DNA of 64,000 nucleotides from contig NZ_LFBV01000010.1 of NCBI RefSeq assembly GCF_001905345.1, positions 599,238-663,237 on the forward strand, given 5' to 3'. Below the pieces are notes generated by a model that was given only the letters and a program-made list of their open reading frames with translations, did no database searches and was not told where the DNA came from. The position numbers and the translations under genes are program-made. Below are positions 23,840-33,308 of this stretch, in pieces. Source of the stretch: Streptomyces uncialis (GTDB lineage Bacteria > Actinomycetota > Actinomycetes > Streptomycetales > Streptomycetaceae). Every line of letters starts with the position of its first letter. Positions within the stretch are counted from its first letter, which is position 1.

Positions 23840-25990
23840 ATGACAGACACCACGACCGACGCCGGCACCAGCACCAGCACCAGCACCAGCACCAGCACCA
23901 GCACGATCGGCACCGGCCCGGCCGGGGCCGTCCCGGCCGCCGCCCCCCGGATGTTCGACACCGTCCTCGTCGCCAACCGCGGCGAGATCGCCGTCCGGGT
24001 GATCCGTACCCTGCGCGCCCTCGGCGTCCGCTCGGTCGCCGTGTTCAGCGACGCGGACGCCGACGCCCGCCATGTACGGGAGGCGGACACCGCTGTACGT
24101 CTCGGCCCGGCGCCGTCCGCCGAGAGCTATCTCGCCGTGGACCGCATCCTGGACGCGGCCCGCCGCTCGGGCGCCCAGGCGGTCCACCCCGGGTACGGCT
24201 TCCTCGCGGAGAACGCCGGATTCGCCCGTGCCTGCGCCGACGCCGGACTCGCCTTCATCGGCCCGTCCGCCGAGGCCATCGCCCTCATGGGCGACAAGAT
24301 CCGCGCCAAGGAGACGGTCCGCGCGGCCGGGGTCCCGGTGGTCCCCGGCTCGTCGGGATCGGCCCTGGACGACTCCGCGCTCACCGCCGCCGCCCACGCG
24401 ATCGGTATGCCCGTACTGCTGAAGCCCTCGGCGGGCGGCGGCGGCAAGGGCATGCGGCTGGTCCGGGACGCGGACACGCTCGGTGACGAGATCGCCGCCG
24501 CCCGGCGCGAGGCCCGCGCCTCCTTCGGTGACGACACCCTTCTGGTGGAGCGCTGGATCGAGCGGCCCCGCCATATCGAGATCCAGGTCCTCGCGGACGC
24601 CCATGGCGGGGTCGTCCATCTCGGGGAGCGCGAGTGCTCGCTCCAGCGCCGCCACCAGAAGGTCATCGAGGAGGCGCCGAGCGTCCTGCTGGACCCGGCG
24701 ACCCGGGCCGCGATGGGCGAGGCGGCCGTGCAGGCGGCCCGCTCCTGCGGCTACCGGGGCGCGGGCACCGTCGAGTTCATCGTCCCCGGCGCGGACCCGT
24801 CCCGGTTCTCGTTCATGGAGATGAACACCCGTCTCCAGGTCGAGCACCCCGTCACCGAACTGGCCGTGTCCGTCGCCGGACGTCCCGGGATCGACCTCGT
24901 CGAATGGCAGCTGCGGATCGCCGCCGGTGAACCGCTGCCGTTCGGCCAGGACGACATCGCGCTGACCGGGCACGCCGTGGAGGCCCGGATCTGCGCCGAG
25001 ACCGTCTCCGTCAAGGAGGGCGCCCGGGGCTTTCTGCCCTCCGGCGGCACGGTCCTCCTGCTGCGCGAACCGGACGGTGACGGGGTCCGCACCGACTCGG
25101 GGCTCAGCGCCGGGACGGAGGTCGGCAGCCTCTACGACCCGATGCTGTCCAAGGTCATCGCGTACGGGCCCGACCGGCCGACCGCCCTGCGCCAGCTGCG
25201 GGCCGCGCTCTCGGACACGGTCACCCTCGGCGTCCCCACCAACGCGGGCTTCCTGCGCCGCCTCCTCGCCCACCCGGCGGTGGTCGCGGGCGAGCTGGAC
25301 ACCGGGCTGGTCGAGCGGGAGGCCGACGGACTGGTCCCCCGCGAGGTGCCGGAGGAGGTGTACGAGGCCGCCGCCGCGGTCCGGCTCGCGGCACTCGCCC
25401 CCGCCCCCCGGGCGGACGGCTGGAGCGACCCGTTCGACGCGCCGACCGGCTGGCGCCTGGGCGGGACCCCGGCCCCCGTCGCGTTCCCGCTGCGTGTCCC
25501 GGGCCTGGACCCCGTCACCCATGTCCCGCGCGGCACGGCGACGGTCACCGCCGACCGGGTCACCGTCACCCTCGACGGCGTCCGGCACACCTTCGACCGG
25601 GCCGCCGACTGGCTCGGCCGGGACGGCGACTCCTGGCAGGTCCGGGACCACGACCCGGTGGCCGCGTCCCTCACCGGCGGCGCGGGCGCGGGCGCCGGGT
25701 CCCTCACCGCCCCGATGCCCGGCACGGTCACGGTCGTCAAGGTCGCCGTCGGTGACCAGGTCACCGCCGGGCAGAGCCTGCTGGTGGTCGAGGCGATGAA
25801 GATGGAGCACGTGGTGTCCGCCCCGCACGCCGGTACGGTCACCGAGCTGGACGTACGCCCCGGGACCACCGTCGCGATGGACCAGGTCCTCGCGGTCGTC
25901 GAACCCGCGACCGCCCCGGACACCGGCGGCGGGAACGGCGGCGACAAGGACGGCAGCGGGGGCGGCACCGGCGCGGAGGGTGTCTCATGA
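23840..25990 (+). CDS. Acyl-CoA carboxylase alpha subunit (biotin carboxylase + BCCP)
   Basis: The protein has 716 residues. After a Thr-Ser repeat leader, the biotin carboxylase begins VLVANRGEIAVRVIRTLRAL. The ATP-grasp glycine loop is KPSAGGGGKGMRLV, with EMNTRLQVEHPVTEL in the active site. The C-terminal biotinyl domain has VVEAMKMEHVV, with Lys as biotin site, about 65 residues from the end. The N-terminal (ST)n tract is encoded by about 6.7 units of GCACCA (23865-23904) and may vary in length. It starts 10 bp after the beta gene and overlaps the lyase gene by 4 bases. Confidence 0.96.
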   Translation: MTDTTTDAGTSTSTSTSTSTSTIGTGPAGAVPAAAPRMFDTVLVANRGEIAVRVIRTLRALGVRSVAVFSDADADARHVREADTAVRLGPAPSAESYLAVDRILDAARRSGAQAVHPGYGFLAENAGFARACADAGLAFIGPSAEAIALMGDKIRAKETVRAAGVPVVPGSSGSALDDSALTAAAHAIGMPVLLKPSAGGGGKGMRLVRDADTLGDEIAAARREARASFGDDTLLVERWIERPRHIEIQVLADAHGGVVHLGERECSLQRRHQKVIEEAPSVLLDPATRAAMGEAAVQAARSCGYRGAGTVEFIVPGADPSRFSFMEMNTRLQVEHPVTELAVSVAGRPGIDLVEWQLRIAAGEPLPFGQDDIALTGHAVEARICAETVSVKEGARGFLPSGGTVLLLREPDGDGVRTDSGLSAGTEVGSLYDPMLSKVIAYGPDRPTALRQLRAALSDTVTLGVPTNAGFLRRLLAHPAVVAGELDTGLVEREADGLVPREVPEEVYEAAAAVRLAALAPAPRADGWSDPFDAPTGWRLGGTPAPVAFPLRVPGLDPVTHVPRGTATVTADRVTVTLDGVRHTFDRAADWLGRDGDSWQVRDHDPVAASLTGGAGAGAGSLTAPMPGTVTVVKVAVGDQVTAGQSLLVVEAMKMEHVVSAPHAGTVTELDVRPGTTVAMDQVLAVVEPATAPDTGGGNGGDKDGSGGGTGAEGVS

Positions 25991-26973
25991 CCGCCGCCGG
26001 ACTGCCGATGCCCGTGCCCGCGCCGGGACTCCCGCCCCGGGTCCGTATCCACGAGGTGGGCGCCCGCGACGGACTCCAGAACGAGAAGACGGTCGTCCCC
26101 ACCGAGGTGAAGGCCGAGTTCGTCCACCGGCTGGCCGACGCGGGCCTCACCACCGTCGAGGCCACCAGCTTCGTCCACCCCAAGTGGGTGCCGCAGCTCG
26201 CCGACGCGGAGCGGCTGTACCCGCTGGTGCGCGAGCTGGGCGAGCGGGGTGTGGCCCTGCCCGTACTGGTGCCCAACGCCCGCGGTCTGGACCGCGCCCT
26301 CGCGCTGGGCGCCCGGAGCGTCGCCGTCTTCGCCAGCGCCACGGAGTCGTTCGCCAAGGCCAATCTGAACCGCACGGTCGACGAGTCCCTCGCGATGTTC
26401 GAGCCGGTCGTCACCCGCGCCAAGGGCGGTGAGCACGGCGGGGTCCGGGTCCGCGGCTATCTGTCGATGTGCTTCGGCGACCCGTGGGAGGGTCCCGTGC
26501 CCCTCGCCCAGGTCGTCCGGGTCGCCCGGGCCCTGCTGGACATGGGCTGCGACGAACTGAGCCTCGGCGACACCATCGGCGTCGCCACCCCCGGCCATGT
26601 CCTCGCGCTGCTCACCGCGCTGAACGCGGAGGGTGTCCCCACCGACCGGATCGGGGTGCACTTCCACGACACCTACGGGCAGGCGCTCGCGAACACCCTC
26701 GCGGCCCTCCAGCACGGTGTCACCACGGTCGACGCGTCCGCGGGCGGACTGGGCGGCTGCCCGTTCGCGAAGTCCGCCACCGGCAACCTCGCCACCGAGG
26801 ACCTCGTCTGGATGCTGACCGGTCTCGGTGTCGAGACCGGTGTCGACCTCGGCCGTCTCACCGCCACGAGCGGGTGGATGGCCGGCCGGCTGGGCCGCCC
26901 CAGCCCGTCCCGTACCGTCCGCGCCCTGACCGGGGCCACCGCGGACCAGTCCCCCGAGGAGCAGCAGTCATGA
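25987..26973 (+). CDS. hmgL: Hydroxymethylglutaryl-CoA lyase
   Basis: The protein has 328 residues. It cleaves HMG-CoA to acetoacetate and acetyl-CoA, the last step of leucine breakdown. The metal/substrate motif GARDGLQNEK is at about 21-30, HFHDTYGQALAN holds metal-binding His residues, and the family signature GGLGGCPFAKSATGN contains the active-site Cys. The start is in an ATGA overlap with the alpha subunit, and the stop overlaps the following dehydrogenase, so all are translationally coupled. Confidence 0.96.
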   Translation: MTAAGLPMPVPAPGLPPRVRIHEVGARDGLQNEKTVVPTEVKAEFVHRLADAGLTTVEATSFVHPKWVPQLADAERLYPLVRELGERGVALPVLVPNARGLDRALALGARSVAVFASATESFAKANLNRTVDESLAMFEPVVTRAKGGEHGGVRVRGYLSMCFGDPWEGPVPLAQVVRVARALLDMGCDELSLGDTIGVATPGHVLALLTALNAEGVPTDRIGVHFHDTYGQALANTLAALQHGVTTVDASAGGLGGCPFAKSATGNLATEDLVWMLTGLGVETGVDLGRLTATSGWMAGRLGRPSPSRTVRALTGATADQSPEEQQS

Positions 26974-28136
26974 CGCTCGACCACCGCCTCTCCCCCGAGC
27001 ACGAAGAACTGCGGCGTACCGTCGAGGCGTTCGCGCACGACGTGGTCGCGCCGAAGATCGGCGAGCTCTACGAGCGTCATGAGTTCCCGTACGAGATCGT
27101 CCGGGAGATGGGCCGGATGGGCCTGTTCGGGCTGCCGTTCCCGGAGGAGTACGGCGGGATGGGCGGCGACTACCTCGCGCTCGGGATCGCGCTGGAGGAA
27201 CTGGCGCGGGTCGACTCGTCGGTGGCGATCACCCTGGAGGCGGGGGTGTCGCTGGGCGCGATGCCGCTGCATCTGTTCGGCACGGAGGAGCAGAAGCGGA
27301 CGTGGCTGCCCGCGCTGTGCGCGGGCGAGACCCTCGGCGCGTTCGGGCTGACCGAGCCGGACGGCGGTTCCGACGCGGGTGCCACCCGGACGACCGCCCG
27401 GCTGGACGAGGCGACCGGCGAGTGGGTCATCAACGGCACGAAGTGCTTCATCACCAACTCCGGTACGGACATCACCGGGCTGGTCACCGTCACCGCGGTC
27501 ACCGGCCGCAAGCCGGACGGCGGTCCGCTGATCTCCTCGATCATCGTCCCGTCGGGCACGCCCGGGTTCACCGTCGCCGCCCCCTACTCCAAGGTCGGCT
27601 GGAACGCCTCCGACACCCGGGAGCTGTCCTTCGTGGACGTACGGGTCCCGGCGGCGAACCTCCTCGGGGAGCTGGGACGCGGGTACGCGCAGTTCCTGCG
27701 CATCCTGGACGAGGGCCGGATCGCCATCGCGGCGCTGGCCACGGGGCTCGCGCAGGGGTGTGTCGACGAATCGGTGAAGTACGCGAAGGAACGGCACGCG
27801 TTCGGGCGGAACATCGGGTCGTACCAGGCGATCCAGTTCAAGATCGCGGACATGGAGATGAAGGCGTACACCTCGCGGTTGGCGTGGCGGGACGCGGCGA
27901 GCCGGCTGGTCGCCGGTGAGCCCTTCAAGAAGGAGGCCGCGCTGGCGAAGCTGTACTCGTCGACGATCGCGGTGGACAACGCGCGGGAGGCCACGCAGGT
28001 GCATGGGGGGTACGGGTTCATGAACGAGTACCCCGTGGCGCGGATGTGGCGGGACTCCAAGATCCTGGAGATCGGGGAGGGGACGAGCGAGGTCCAGCGC
28101 ATGCTGATCGCTCGCGAGCTTGGCCTTACGGGGTAA
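26970..28136 (+). CDS. acdH: Acyl-CoA dehydrogenase, likely isovaleryl-CoA dehydrogenase role
   Basis: The protein has 388 residues. ACAD motifs are FGLTEPDGGSDAGATRTTAR, NGTKCFITNSG, RHAFGRNIGSYQAIQFKIAD, HGGYGFMNEYPVARMWRD, and ILEIGEGTSEVQRM, where the Glu before GTSE is in the usual catalytic place. As last gene of the leucine operon it probably oxidises isovaleryl-CoA. AcdH in Streptomyces also supplies precursors for polyketides. The 3' end runs into repeat cluster 2 within a few bases. Confidence 0.93.
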   Translation: MTLDHRLSPEHEELRRTVEAFAHDVVAPKIGELYERHEFPYEIVREMGRMGLFGLPFPEEYGGMGGDYLALGIALEELARVDSSVAITLEAGVSLGAMPLHLFGTEEQKRTWLPALCAGETLGAFGLTEPDGGSDAGATRTTARLDEATGEWVINGTKCFITNSGTDITGLVTVTAVTGRKPDGGPLISSIIVPSGTPGFTVAAPYSKVGWNASDTRELSFVDVRVPAANLLGELGRGYAQFLRILDEGRIAIAALATGLAQGCVDESVKYAKERHAFGRNIGSYQAIQFKIADMEMKAYTSRLAWRDAASRLVAGEPFKKEAALAKLYSSTIAVDNAREATQVHGGYGFMNEYPVARMWRDSKILEIGEGTSEVQRMLIARELGLTG

Positions 28137-28940
28137 CGGGGTTTCCCCTGCGGGTCGCCTTCGCTTGCGCTTCCCAGGTCTGTCCGGCGGGACGTACTCC
28201 GTTCCTGTGCCGTCGCTCGGTGGGTGCGCAGTTCCCCGCGGGTCGCCTTCGCTTGCGCTTCCCAGGTCTGTCCGGCGGGACGTACTCCGTTCCTGTGCCG
28301 TCGCTCGGTGGTGTTGCGCAGTTCCCCGCGCCCCTGGATGCTGCCCCCTTGCGGTCGCTCCTCGGGTGCGGGGCGGTTCTCGTCTTTTGCGCAGTTCCCC
28401 GCGCCCCTTTGGGGCGCGTCCGGCCGGTTCTTCGGGTCGGTGCCGGTCGGGATTCTCCGTCCTCGATCCGACACGCTCGGTACGACGTCCAGCGGATCTA
28501 CTGAAGAGCATCGGAGTCTGCGGGCAGAGATTCCCGCCCACCCCCTCCCGCAGCAGCGCGAGTCCGCGAGGAGGGGGGTTCCGCACTCGAAGGACGACCT
28601 CAAGGGGCGCCCCCAAAGGGGCGCGGGGAACTGCGCAAAAACGAGGGCGACCCGCACCCGGCGAACGACCGCAAAGGGGCAGCACCCAGGGGCGCGGGGA
28701 ACTGCGCGAGCAACCAAGAGCCATCCGCACCCGAACGGGAACCGCAGGGGGCGCGACCGAAGGGGCGCGGGGAACTGCGCACCCACGGACGGCCCGCGCA
28801 GGGACAAGTACGGCCAGGTGGGGAACCCTGGAGGCGCAAGCGAAGGCGACCCGCGCAGGGACAAGTACGTCCCGCCGGACAGACCTCGGAAGCGCAAGCG
28901 AAGGCGACCCGCGGAGGCGGCCCGCCCGGACACCGGCGGA
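28137..28940. repeat. Repeat cluster 2 with core, at the expected desEF position
   Basis: There are three forward copies of GCGCAGTTCCCCGCG (near 28226, 28316, 28390) and three reverse (near 28622, 28697, 28763), plus GGTCGCCTTCGCTTGCGC sub-repeats at both ends (starting 28145). They surround the core at 28426-28577. No gene is supported. In S. coelicolor, as I recall, desE and desF occupy this gap between acdH and desA. Confidence 0.9.
28426..28577 (+). repeat. Conserved ~150-bp cluster core, copy 2
   Basis: Same orientation as copy 1. The block from GGTTCTTCGGGTCGG through ACTGAAGAGCATCGGAGTC and ATTCCCGCCCACCCCCTCCC is shared. It ends in a pairing region, CCCCCTCC with GGAGGGGG. Confidence 0.8.
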
Positions 28941-28944
28941 GACA

Positions 28945-28963
28945 TTAGGTTAGGCTTACCTAA
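28945..28963. promoter_or_regulatory. Iron box (DmdR1/DtxR-type operator)
   Basis: TTAGGTTAGGCTTACCTAA differs from the standard Streptomyces iron box by one base and keeps the TTAGG/CCTAA ends. It stands 48 bp before the desA-like start. In S. coelicolor the same box puts desABCD under iron control. Binding is inferred. Confidence 0.9.
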
Positions 28964-29010
28964 ATTCAACGCCGGCATCCCCCACGCCACCGCCCCGTCC
29001 GGGAGGACCC

Positions 29011-30402
29011 ATGCGTTCGCACCTGCTCCATGACACGACCACGGAGCGGTACCGCCGCTCCGTGACCGAGGGAATCGAGCGGGTGGCGACAAGAGCCGCC
29101 ACCACCGGACGGCAGTCCCCCGCCCGGACCCCCGAACCCCCCGCCCCGCGCCTCGCCGCGATCGACCTCGACCGCCCTCTGGGCGACACGGGTCTCGCCC
29201 TCGACGAGCTGGACGGGATCTACCTGCGCGACACCCTCTCCTTCCGCCGCCCCCGCTACCTCGCGCATCTGCACTGCCCCGTCGTCATCCCCGCGGCCGT
29301 CGGCGAAGCCGTGCTCGCCGCCGTCGACTCCCCGCTCGCCACGCGAGATCCGTCGGCCGGCGGCGCCCTGATCGAGCGCCGGCTCATCGACTGGACCGCC
29401 GGCCGCCTCGGCCTCGGCCCCGCCGCCGACGGTGTCTTCACCGGCGGCGGCACCCGCTCCACCGTCCAGGCGCTGACGCTCGCGCTGGCCAGGACCGGGG
29501 ACAGCGACCCGGCGCGGCTGCGCGTCCTCGCCTCGGAAGCCGGTCACTTCGGCGTCCGGACGGCCGCCGGACAGCTCGGCCTCGGACCGGACGCCGTCAT
29601 CACCGTGCCCGGCGACCCGGACGGGCGGACGCGGGTGCTCGCCCTCGCCCGGGAACTCGCCCGCTGCGAGCGCGCCGGACTGCTCCCCATGGCGGTCGTC
29701 GCCACCGCCGGAAGTACCGACTTCGGCTCCATCGACCCGCTGCCGGAGATCGCCGCACTGTGCGCGCGGTACGGCGTGTGGCTGCACGTCGACGCCTCGT
29801 ACAGCTGCGGACTGCTCGCCTCCCGCCGCAACCGCCACCGCCTCGCGGGCATCGAGCACGCCGACTCCGTCACCGTCGACTACCACAAGTCCTTCTTCCA
29901 GCCGGTGGGTTCGAGGGCGGTCCTGGTCCGGGACGGCTCGGTCCTGCGCCCCGCACCACGCGGCGCGGGACGGGAGGCGCGGACGGCCCGCCGTTTCGAC
30001 GCGCTCACCCTGTGGATGACCCTGCGGGTGATGGGTGCCGACGCGGTCGGGGACCTGTTCGACGAGGTGTGCGACCTGGCCACCGAGGGCTGGCGGCTCC
30101 TCGACGCCGACCCCCGCTTCGAGGTCCTGATGGAACCGGCGCTGTCCACCCTGGTGTTCCGCTACCTGCCGCCGGTCGTGACCGGCCCCGCGGACATCGA
30201 CCGCGCCAACCTCCACGCCAGGAAAGCCCTGTTCGACTCGGGCGACGCCGTGCTCGCGGACACCAAGGTGGGCGCCCGCCGCTACCTCAAGCTGACCCTG
30301 CTCGACCCCGCGACGACACCCGCCGACCTCGGTGCCGTACTGGACCTGATCTCCCGGCACGCCGAGCGGTATCTCGCGGAGCGCCTGGGCCCCATCGGCT
30401 GA
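29011..30402 (+). CDS. desA: DesA-like PLP lysine decarboxylase, altered and isolated
   Basis: The 464-residue protein opens MRSHLLHDTTTERYRRSVTE, like DesA (lysine to cadaverine, first step of desferrioxamine). PLP features remain: HVDASYSCGLLASR, and VTVDYHKSFFQPVG with Lys293. Compared with DesA as I remember it, the conserved CxGTxSN-type loop reads FTGGGTRSTVQAL, and about 25 residues are missing between LVRDGSVLRPAP and ARRFDALTLWMTLRVMG, a segment near the active site. desBCD do not follow; the next gene is hexosaminidase. Activity is doubtful. Confidence 0.85.
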   Translation: MRSHLLHDTTTERYRRSVTEGIERVATRAATTGRQSPARTPEPPAPRLAAIDLDRPLGDTGLALDELDGIYLRDTLSFRRPRYLAHLHCPVVIPAAVGEAVLAAVDSPLATRDPSAGGALIERRLIDWTAGRLGLGPAADGVFTGGGTRSTVQALTLALARTGDSDPARLRVLASEAGHFGVRTAAGQLGLGPDAVITVPGDPDGRTRVLALARELARCERAGLLPMAVVATAGSTDFGSIDPLPEIAALCARYGVWLHVDASYSCGLLASRRNRHRLAGIEHADSVTVDYHKSFFQPVGSRAVLVRDGSVLRPAPRGAGREARTARRFDALTLWMTLRVMGADAVGDLFDEVCDLATEGWRLLDADPRFEVLMEPALSTLVFRYLPPVVTGPADIDRANLHARKALFDSGDAVLADTKVGARRYLKLTLLDPATTPADLGAVLDLISRHAERYLAERLGPIG

Positions 30403-30505
30403 CTACCCGTCACGGGAGAGGCGGTCGACCGCCGTCCGGACAGACCCGGGGACGGGCCGGGCCGGGGCCGTCGCCCGCTTCCCCCGGCTCCGGCCCGCCG
30501 CCGGG

Positions 30506-32119
30506 TCAGTCCTTCGGCCAGGGCACCTGCGGGGAGCGGTGGTAGCGGATGCCCAGCGCGTCCCAGCGGGGCGCCTGTGCCACCAGCCGATGCTTGTAGG
30601 TGTCCCAGTCATGGGTGGCCCGCGGCGACCAGCCCAGCTCCGCGATCCCGGGCAGCCGGGGGAACGCCATGACGTCCAGTTCCTCCGTCGTCCCGAGCGT
30701 CTCCGTCCACAGCGGCGCCTCGACCCCGAGCACCGCGTCCTCGGGCAGCCCCTCCAGATACGCGGCCGGGTCCCAGTCGTAGGAGCGCCGTACCTCCACC
30801 AGGCCCGCCCACTTGAGACCCAGCTCGGTCTCCTCGGTGTACTTCATGTCCAGGTACGACCGGTCGGCCGGGGACAGCACCACCTTCGCGCCCGCGCGGG
30901 CCGCGTCGGCCACGCCCTCGCGTTCGGCGTCCTTCGTCTTGTCGTACCCCCAGTACTGGATGATCGCGCCGTCCACCGGACGGGCCCCGGCGAGCTGGTG
31001 CCAGGCCATGACCCGCTTGCCGTACTTGCCGACGACGGCCTGCGCCCGGTCCATGAAGGCGGCGTACTCGTCGTGCGGCGTCACATGCGCCTCGTCGCCG
31101 CCGATGTGGATGACCGGGCCGGGCGTCAGCTCCGCCAGCTCCCGGATCACATCGTCCACGAAGTCGTACGTGACCTCCTTCGGCACGCACAGCGAGGTCA
31201 GCCCGACCTCGATGCCGGTGTACGGGTCGAGCGCCTTGCCGTCGCAGTTCAGCTTCGCGTACGCGCTGAGGGCGGCACCGGTGTGGCCCGGCATGTCGAT
31301 CTCGGGCACCACCTCCAGATGCCGCGAGGCCGCGTACTCCACCAGCTCCCGGTACTGCGCCTTGGTCCAGAAGCCGCCTTCGCCGCCGCCGACCTCGATG
31401 GCGCCGCCGACGCCGGTGAGCCTCGGCCAGGAGTCGACGGCGAGCCGCCAGCCCTGGTCGTCGGTGAGATGCAGATGCAGCTTGTTCAGCTTGTACAGGG
31501 CCAGCTGGTCGATGTACCGCTTCACCTCCTCGACGGTGAAGAAGTGCCGCGCCACGTCCAGCATCGCGCCCCGGTAGGCGTACCGGGGGGTGTCCTCGAC
31601 CGTGCCGCCCGGCACCGTCCAGGGCCCGCGCTGCTCGCTGTCGCGCTCGACGGCGGCGGGCAGCAGCTGGCGCAGCGTCTGCACGCCGTGGAAGAGTCCG
31701 GCGGCCTTCCGGGCGGTGATCGTCACCGCCCGTTCCGTGCTCTCCAGCCGGTAGCCCTCGGCGCCGAGCTCCCGCTCCCCGTCGCTGAGCAGCAGCCGGA
31801 TGCCGTCGTCCCCGGCGTCCCCGGTGACGGGCAGCCGGTAGCCGGTCGAGGGCCGCAGCACCCCGGCGAGGTATCCGGCGACGTCCTGCGCCGCGCGGGA
31901 GCCGTCGACCCGCAGCGGGGTCGCGGCCGTGAGCCGGAACGCGGACCCGCCGGGCTCGACGGAGGCGGGCGCGGGGATCACCCGGCCGAGCGCGGGCACG
32001 GCGGCGGCCGGTGAGCCGCTCTTGCCCCCGTCCTCGGCGGTGCCCGCGCAGGAGATGGCGGTGGTGGCGAGGAGCAGCAGCGAGCCGACCAGCCGGGGCG
32101 TTCTGTGACGCGGGTTCAC
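30506..32119 (-). CDS. Lipoprotein beta-N-acetylhexosaminidase (GH20)
   Basis: The protein has 537 residues. GTG 32119 has AAGGA six bases upstream. The lipoprotein signal is LVGSLLLLATTAISCAG with the lipid Cys in the lipobox. The N-terminal GH20b domain is followed by the catalytic barrel: HLHLTDDQGWRLAVDSWPRL, EIDMPGHTGAALSAY, and the catalytic Asp-Glu pair in HIGGDEAHVTP; also YWGYDKTKD and APLWTETL. It releases terminal GlcNAc from chitin or glycans at the cell surface. Nearby glmS also concerns amino sugars, but it is on the other strand. Confidence 0.94.
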   Translation of the reverse strand: MNPRHRTPRLVGSLLLLATTAISCAGTAEDGGKSGSPAAAVPALGRVIPAPASVEPGGSAFRLTAATPLRVDGSRAAQDVAGYLAGVLRPSTGYRLPVTGDAGDDGIRLLLSDGERELGAEGYRLESTERAVTITARKAAGLFHGVQTLRQLLPAAVERDSEQRGPWTVPGGTVEDTPRYAYRGAMLDVARHFFTVEEVKRYIDQLALYKLNKLHLHLTDDQGWRLAVDSWPRLTGVGGAIEVGGGEGGFWTKAQYRELVEYAASRHLEVVPEIDMPGHTGAALSAYAKLNCDGKALDPYTGIEVGLTSLCVPKEVTYDFVDDVIRELAELTPGPVIHIGGDEAHVTPHDEYAAFMDRAQAVVGKYGKRVMAWHQLAGARPVDGAIIQYWGYDKTKDAEREGVADAARAGAKVVLSPADRSYLDMKYTEETELGLKWAGLVEVRRSYDWDPAAYLEGLPEDAVLGVEAPLWTETLGTTEELDVMAFPRLPGIAELGWSPRATHDWDTYKHRLVAQAPRWDALGIRYHRSPQVPWPKD

Positions 32120-32297
32120 CGGCGTTCCTTCCGGGGTTCGTTGGGGGTCCAGCAGAGGATCCGGCAGGGGGTTCGTCGTGGGCGGCGGACGGGAGCCGGG
32201 GACCCCTGGCGCCGGCGGTCCGCGGGCGTGCCTCGTACGCGCCCCCGCGGTCCATGGACCCAGCATCCACCCTGGCCGGGGATGGGAGAATCCCCGT

Positions 32298-33197
32298 ATG
32301 GCGGAAATCATCCAGCGCGACGGAACCTGGACCTTCGACGGTGGGACCCTGCGGCTCGTACCGGGCCGGGACAAGGCGGTGAGTCTGCTCCGCAGGACCC
32401 TGGGTGAACTGACCGTGCCGCTCACGGCGGTCGCGGGTGTCTCCTTCGAGCAGGGCCGCAAGGCCGGGCGGCTGCGGCTGCGGCTGCGGGAGGGGGCCGA
32501 TCCACTGCTCCAGGCCGCGGGCGGGCATCTGACGGACGGCACGGACCCGTACCAGCTGTCGGTGGAGCCGGACCGGGGCGGGGTCGCGGAGTACTTCGTG
32601 GACGAGGTCCGCAACGCCCTGCTGCTGGACGAGGTGCCGTCCGGCCCGGCCGACCGCTATCTGATGGCGGGCCCCTCGGTGCCGTTGTCGGTGCAGGCGG
32701 GCGACGGGACGGCGAGCTTCGACGGGGAGCACGTACGGCTGGAGTGGAACTGGAAGACGGAGGAGGCGAAGGCCGCCGCCGGGACCCGGTCGCTGGCCGT
32801 CGACTCCCTCCAGGGCGTCGAGTGGCAGCCGTCGGCGGGGCTGGAGAACGGCTTCATCCGTTTCACCGTGCGCAATGTCCCGCCGACGAAGGCACCGCCG
32901 AAGTACGACCCGCACGCGGTGGTCCTGTGGGGGTTCCGCAAGGACCCGCTGATGGCGTTGATCGCCGCGGCCGTGCAGGCCCGGCTGCCGCACCCGGCCG
33001 CGCTCACCCGAGACACCCCGCCGAAGGCGCTCACCGCGGCCCCCGCCGCGCCCCCGGCCCCCGCGCCCGCGCCTCTCGCGGACGATCACGACGCGCTGCT
33101 GCGGAGGCTGCGGGAGCTGGGCGAGCTGCGGGAGGCGGGGGTGCTCACCCAGGAGGAGTTCACCGCGGCCAAGCAGGCGGTCCTCAGCCGGATGTGA
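32298..33197 (+). CDS. DUF4429-type protein with C-terminal SHOCT segment
   Basis: The protein has 299 residues. Two similar beta-rich halves (MAEIIQRDGTWTFDGGTLRL and QAGDGTASFDGEHVRLEWNW) suggest a duplicated PH-like/DUF4429 module. A Pro/Ala linker leads to the short helical SHOCT motif (LRRLRELGELREAGVLTQEE, FTAAKQAVLSRM). SHOCT segments often mediate oligomer or membrane contacts. It is divergent from the hexosaminidase. Function unknown. Confidence 0.85.
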   Translation: MAEIIQRDGTWTFDGGTLRLVPGRDKAVSLLRRTLGELTVPLTAVAGVSFEQGRKAGRLRLRLREGADPLLQAAGGHLTDGTDPYQLSVEPDRGGVAEYFVDEVRNALLLDEVPSGPADRYLMAGPSVPLSVQAGDGTASFDGEHVRLEWNWKTEEAKAAAGTRSLAVDSLQGVEWQPSAGLENGFIRFTVRNVPPTKAPPKYDPHAVVLWGFRKDPLMALIAAAVQARLPHPAALTRDTPPKALTAAPAAPPAPAPAPLADDHDALLRRLRELGELREAGVLTQEEFTAAKQAVLSRM

Positions 33198-33308
33198 CCC
33201 GGGAGGTGCGGTTCGGGCGCATTCTTACCCTTCGCACATCATTGGCACACCATTCGAGCCTTATGTAACCTCACACGGCTTTTCTGAACGTCCCTCACTT
33301 CACCCTGG

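Noticed and set aside
23723..26715. Large minus-strand frames opposite the carboxylase operon
   Set aside because: Mirror frames of strongly biased coding DNA; no domains and no starts with ribosome sites.
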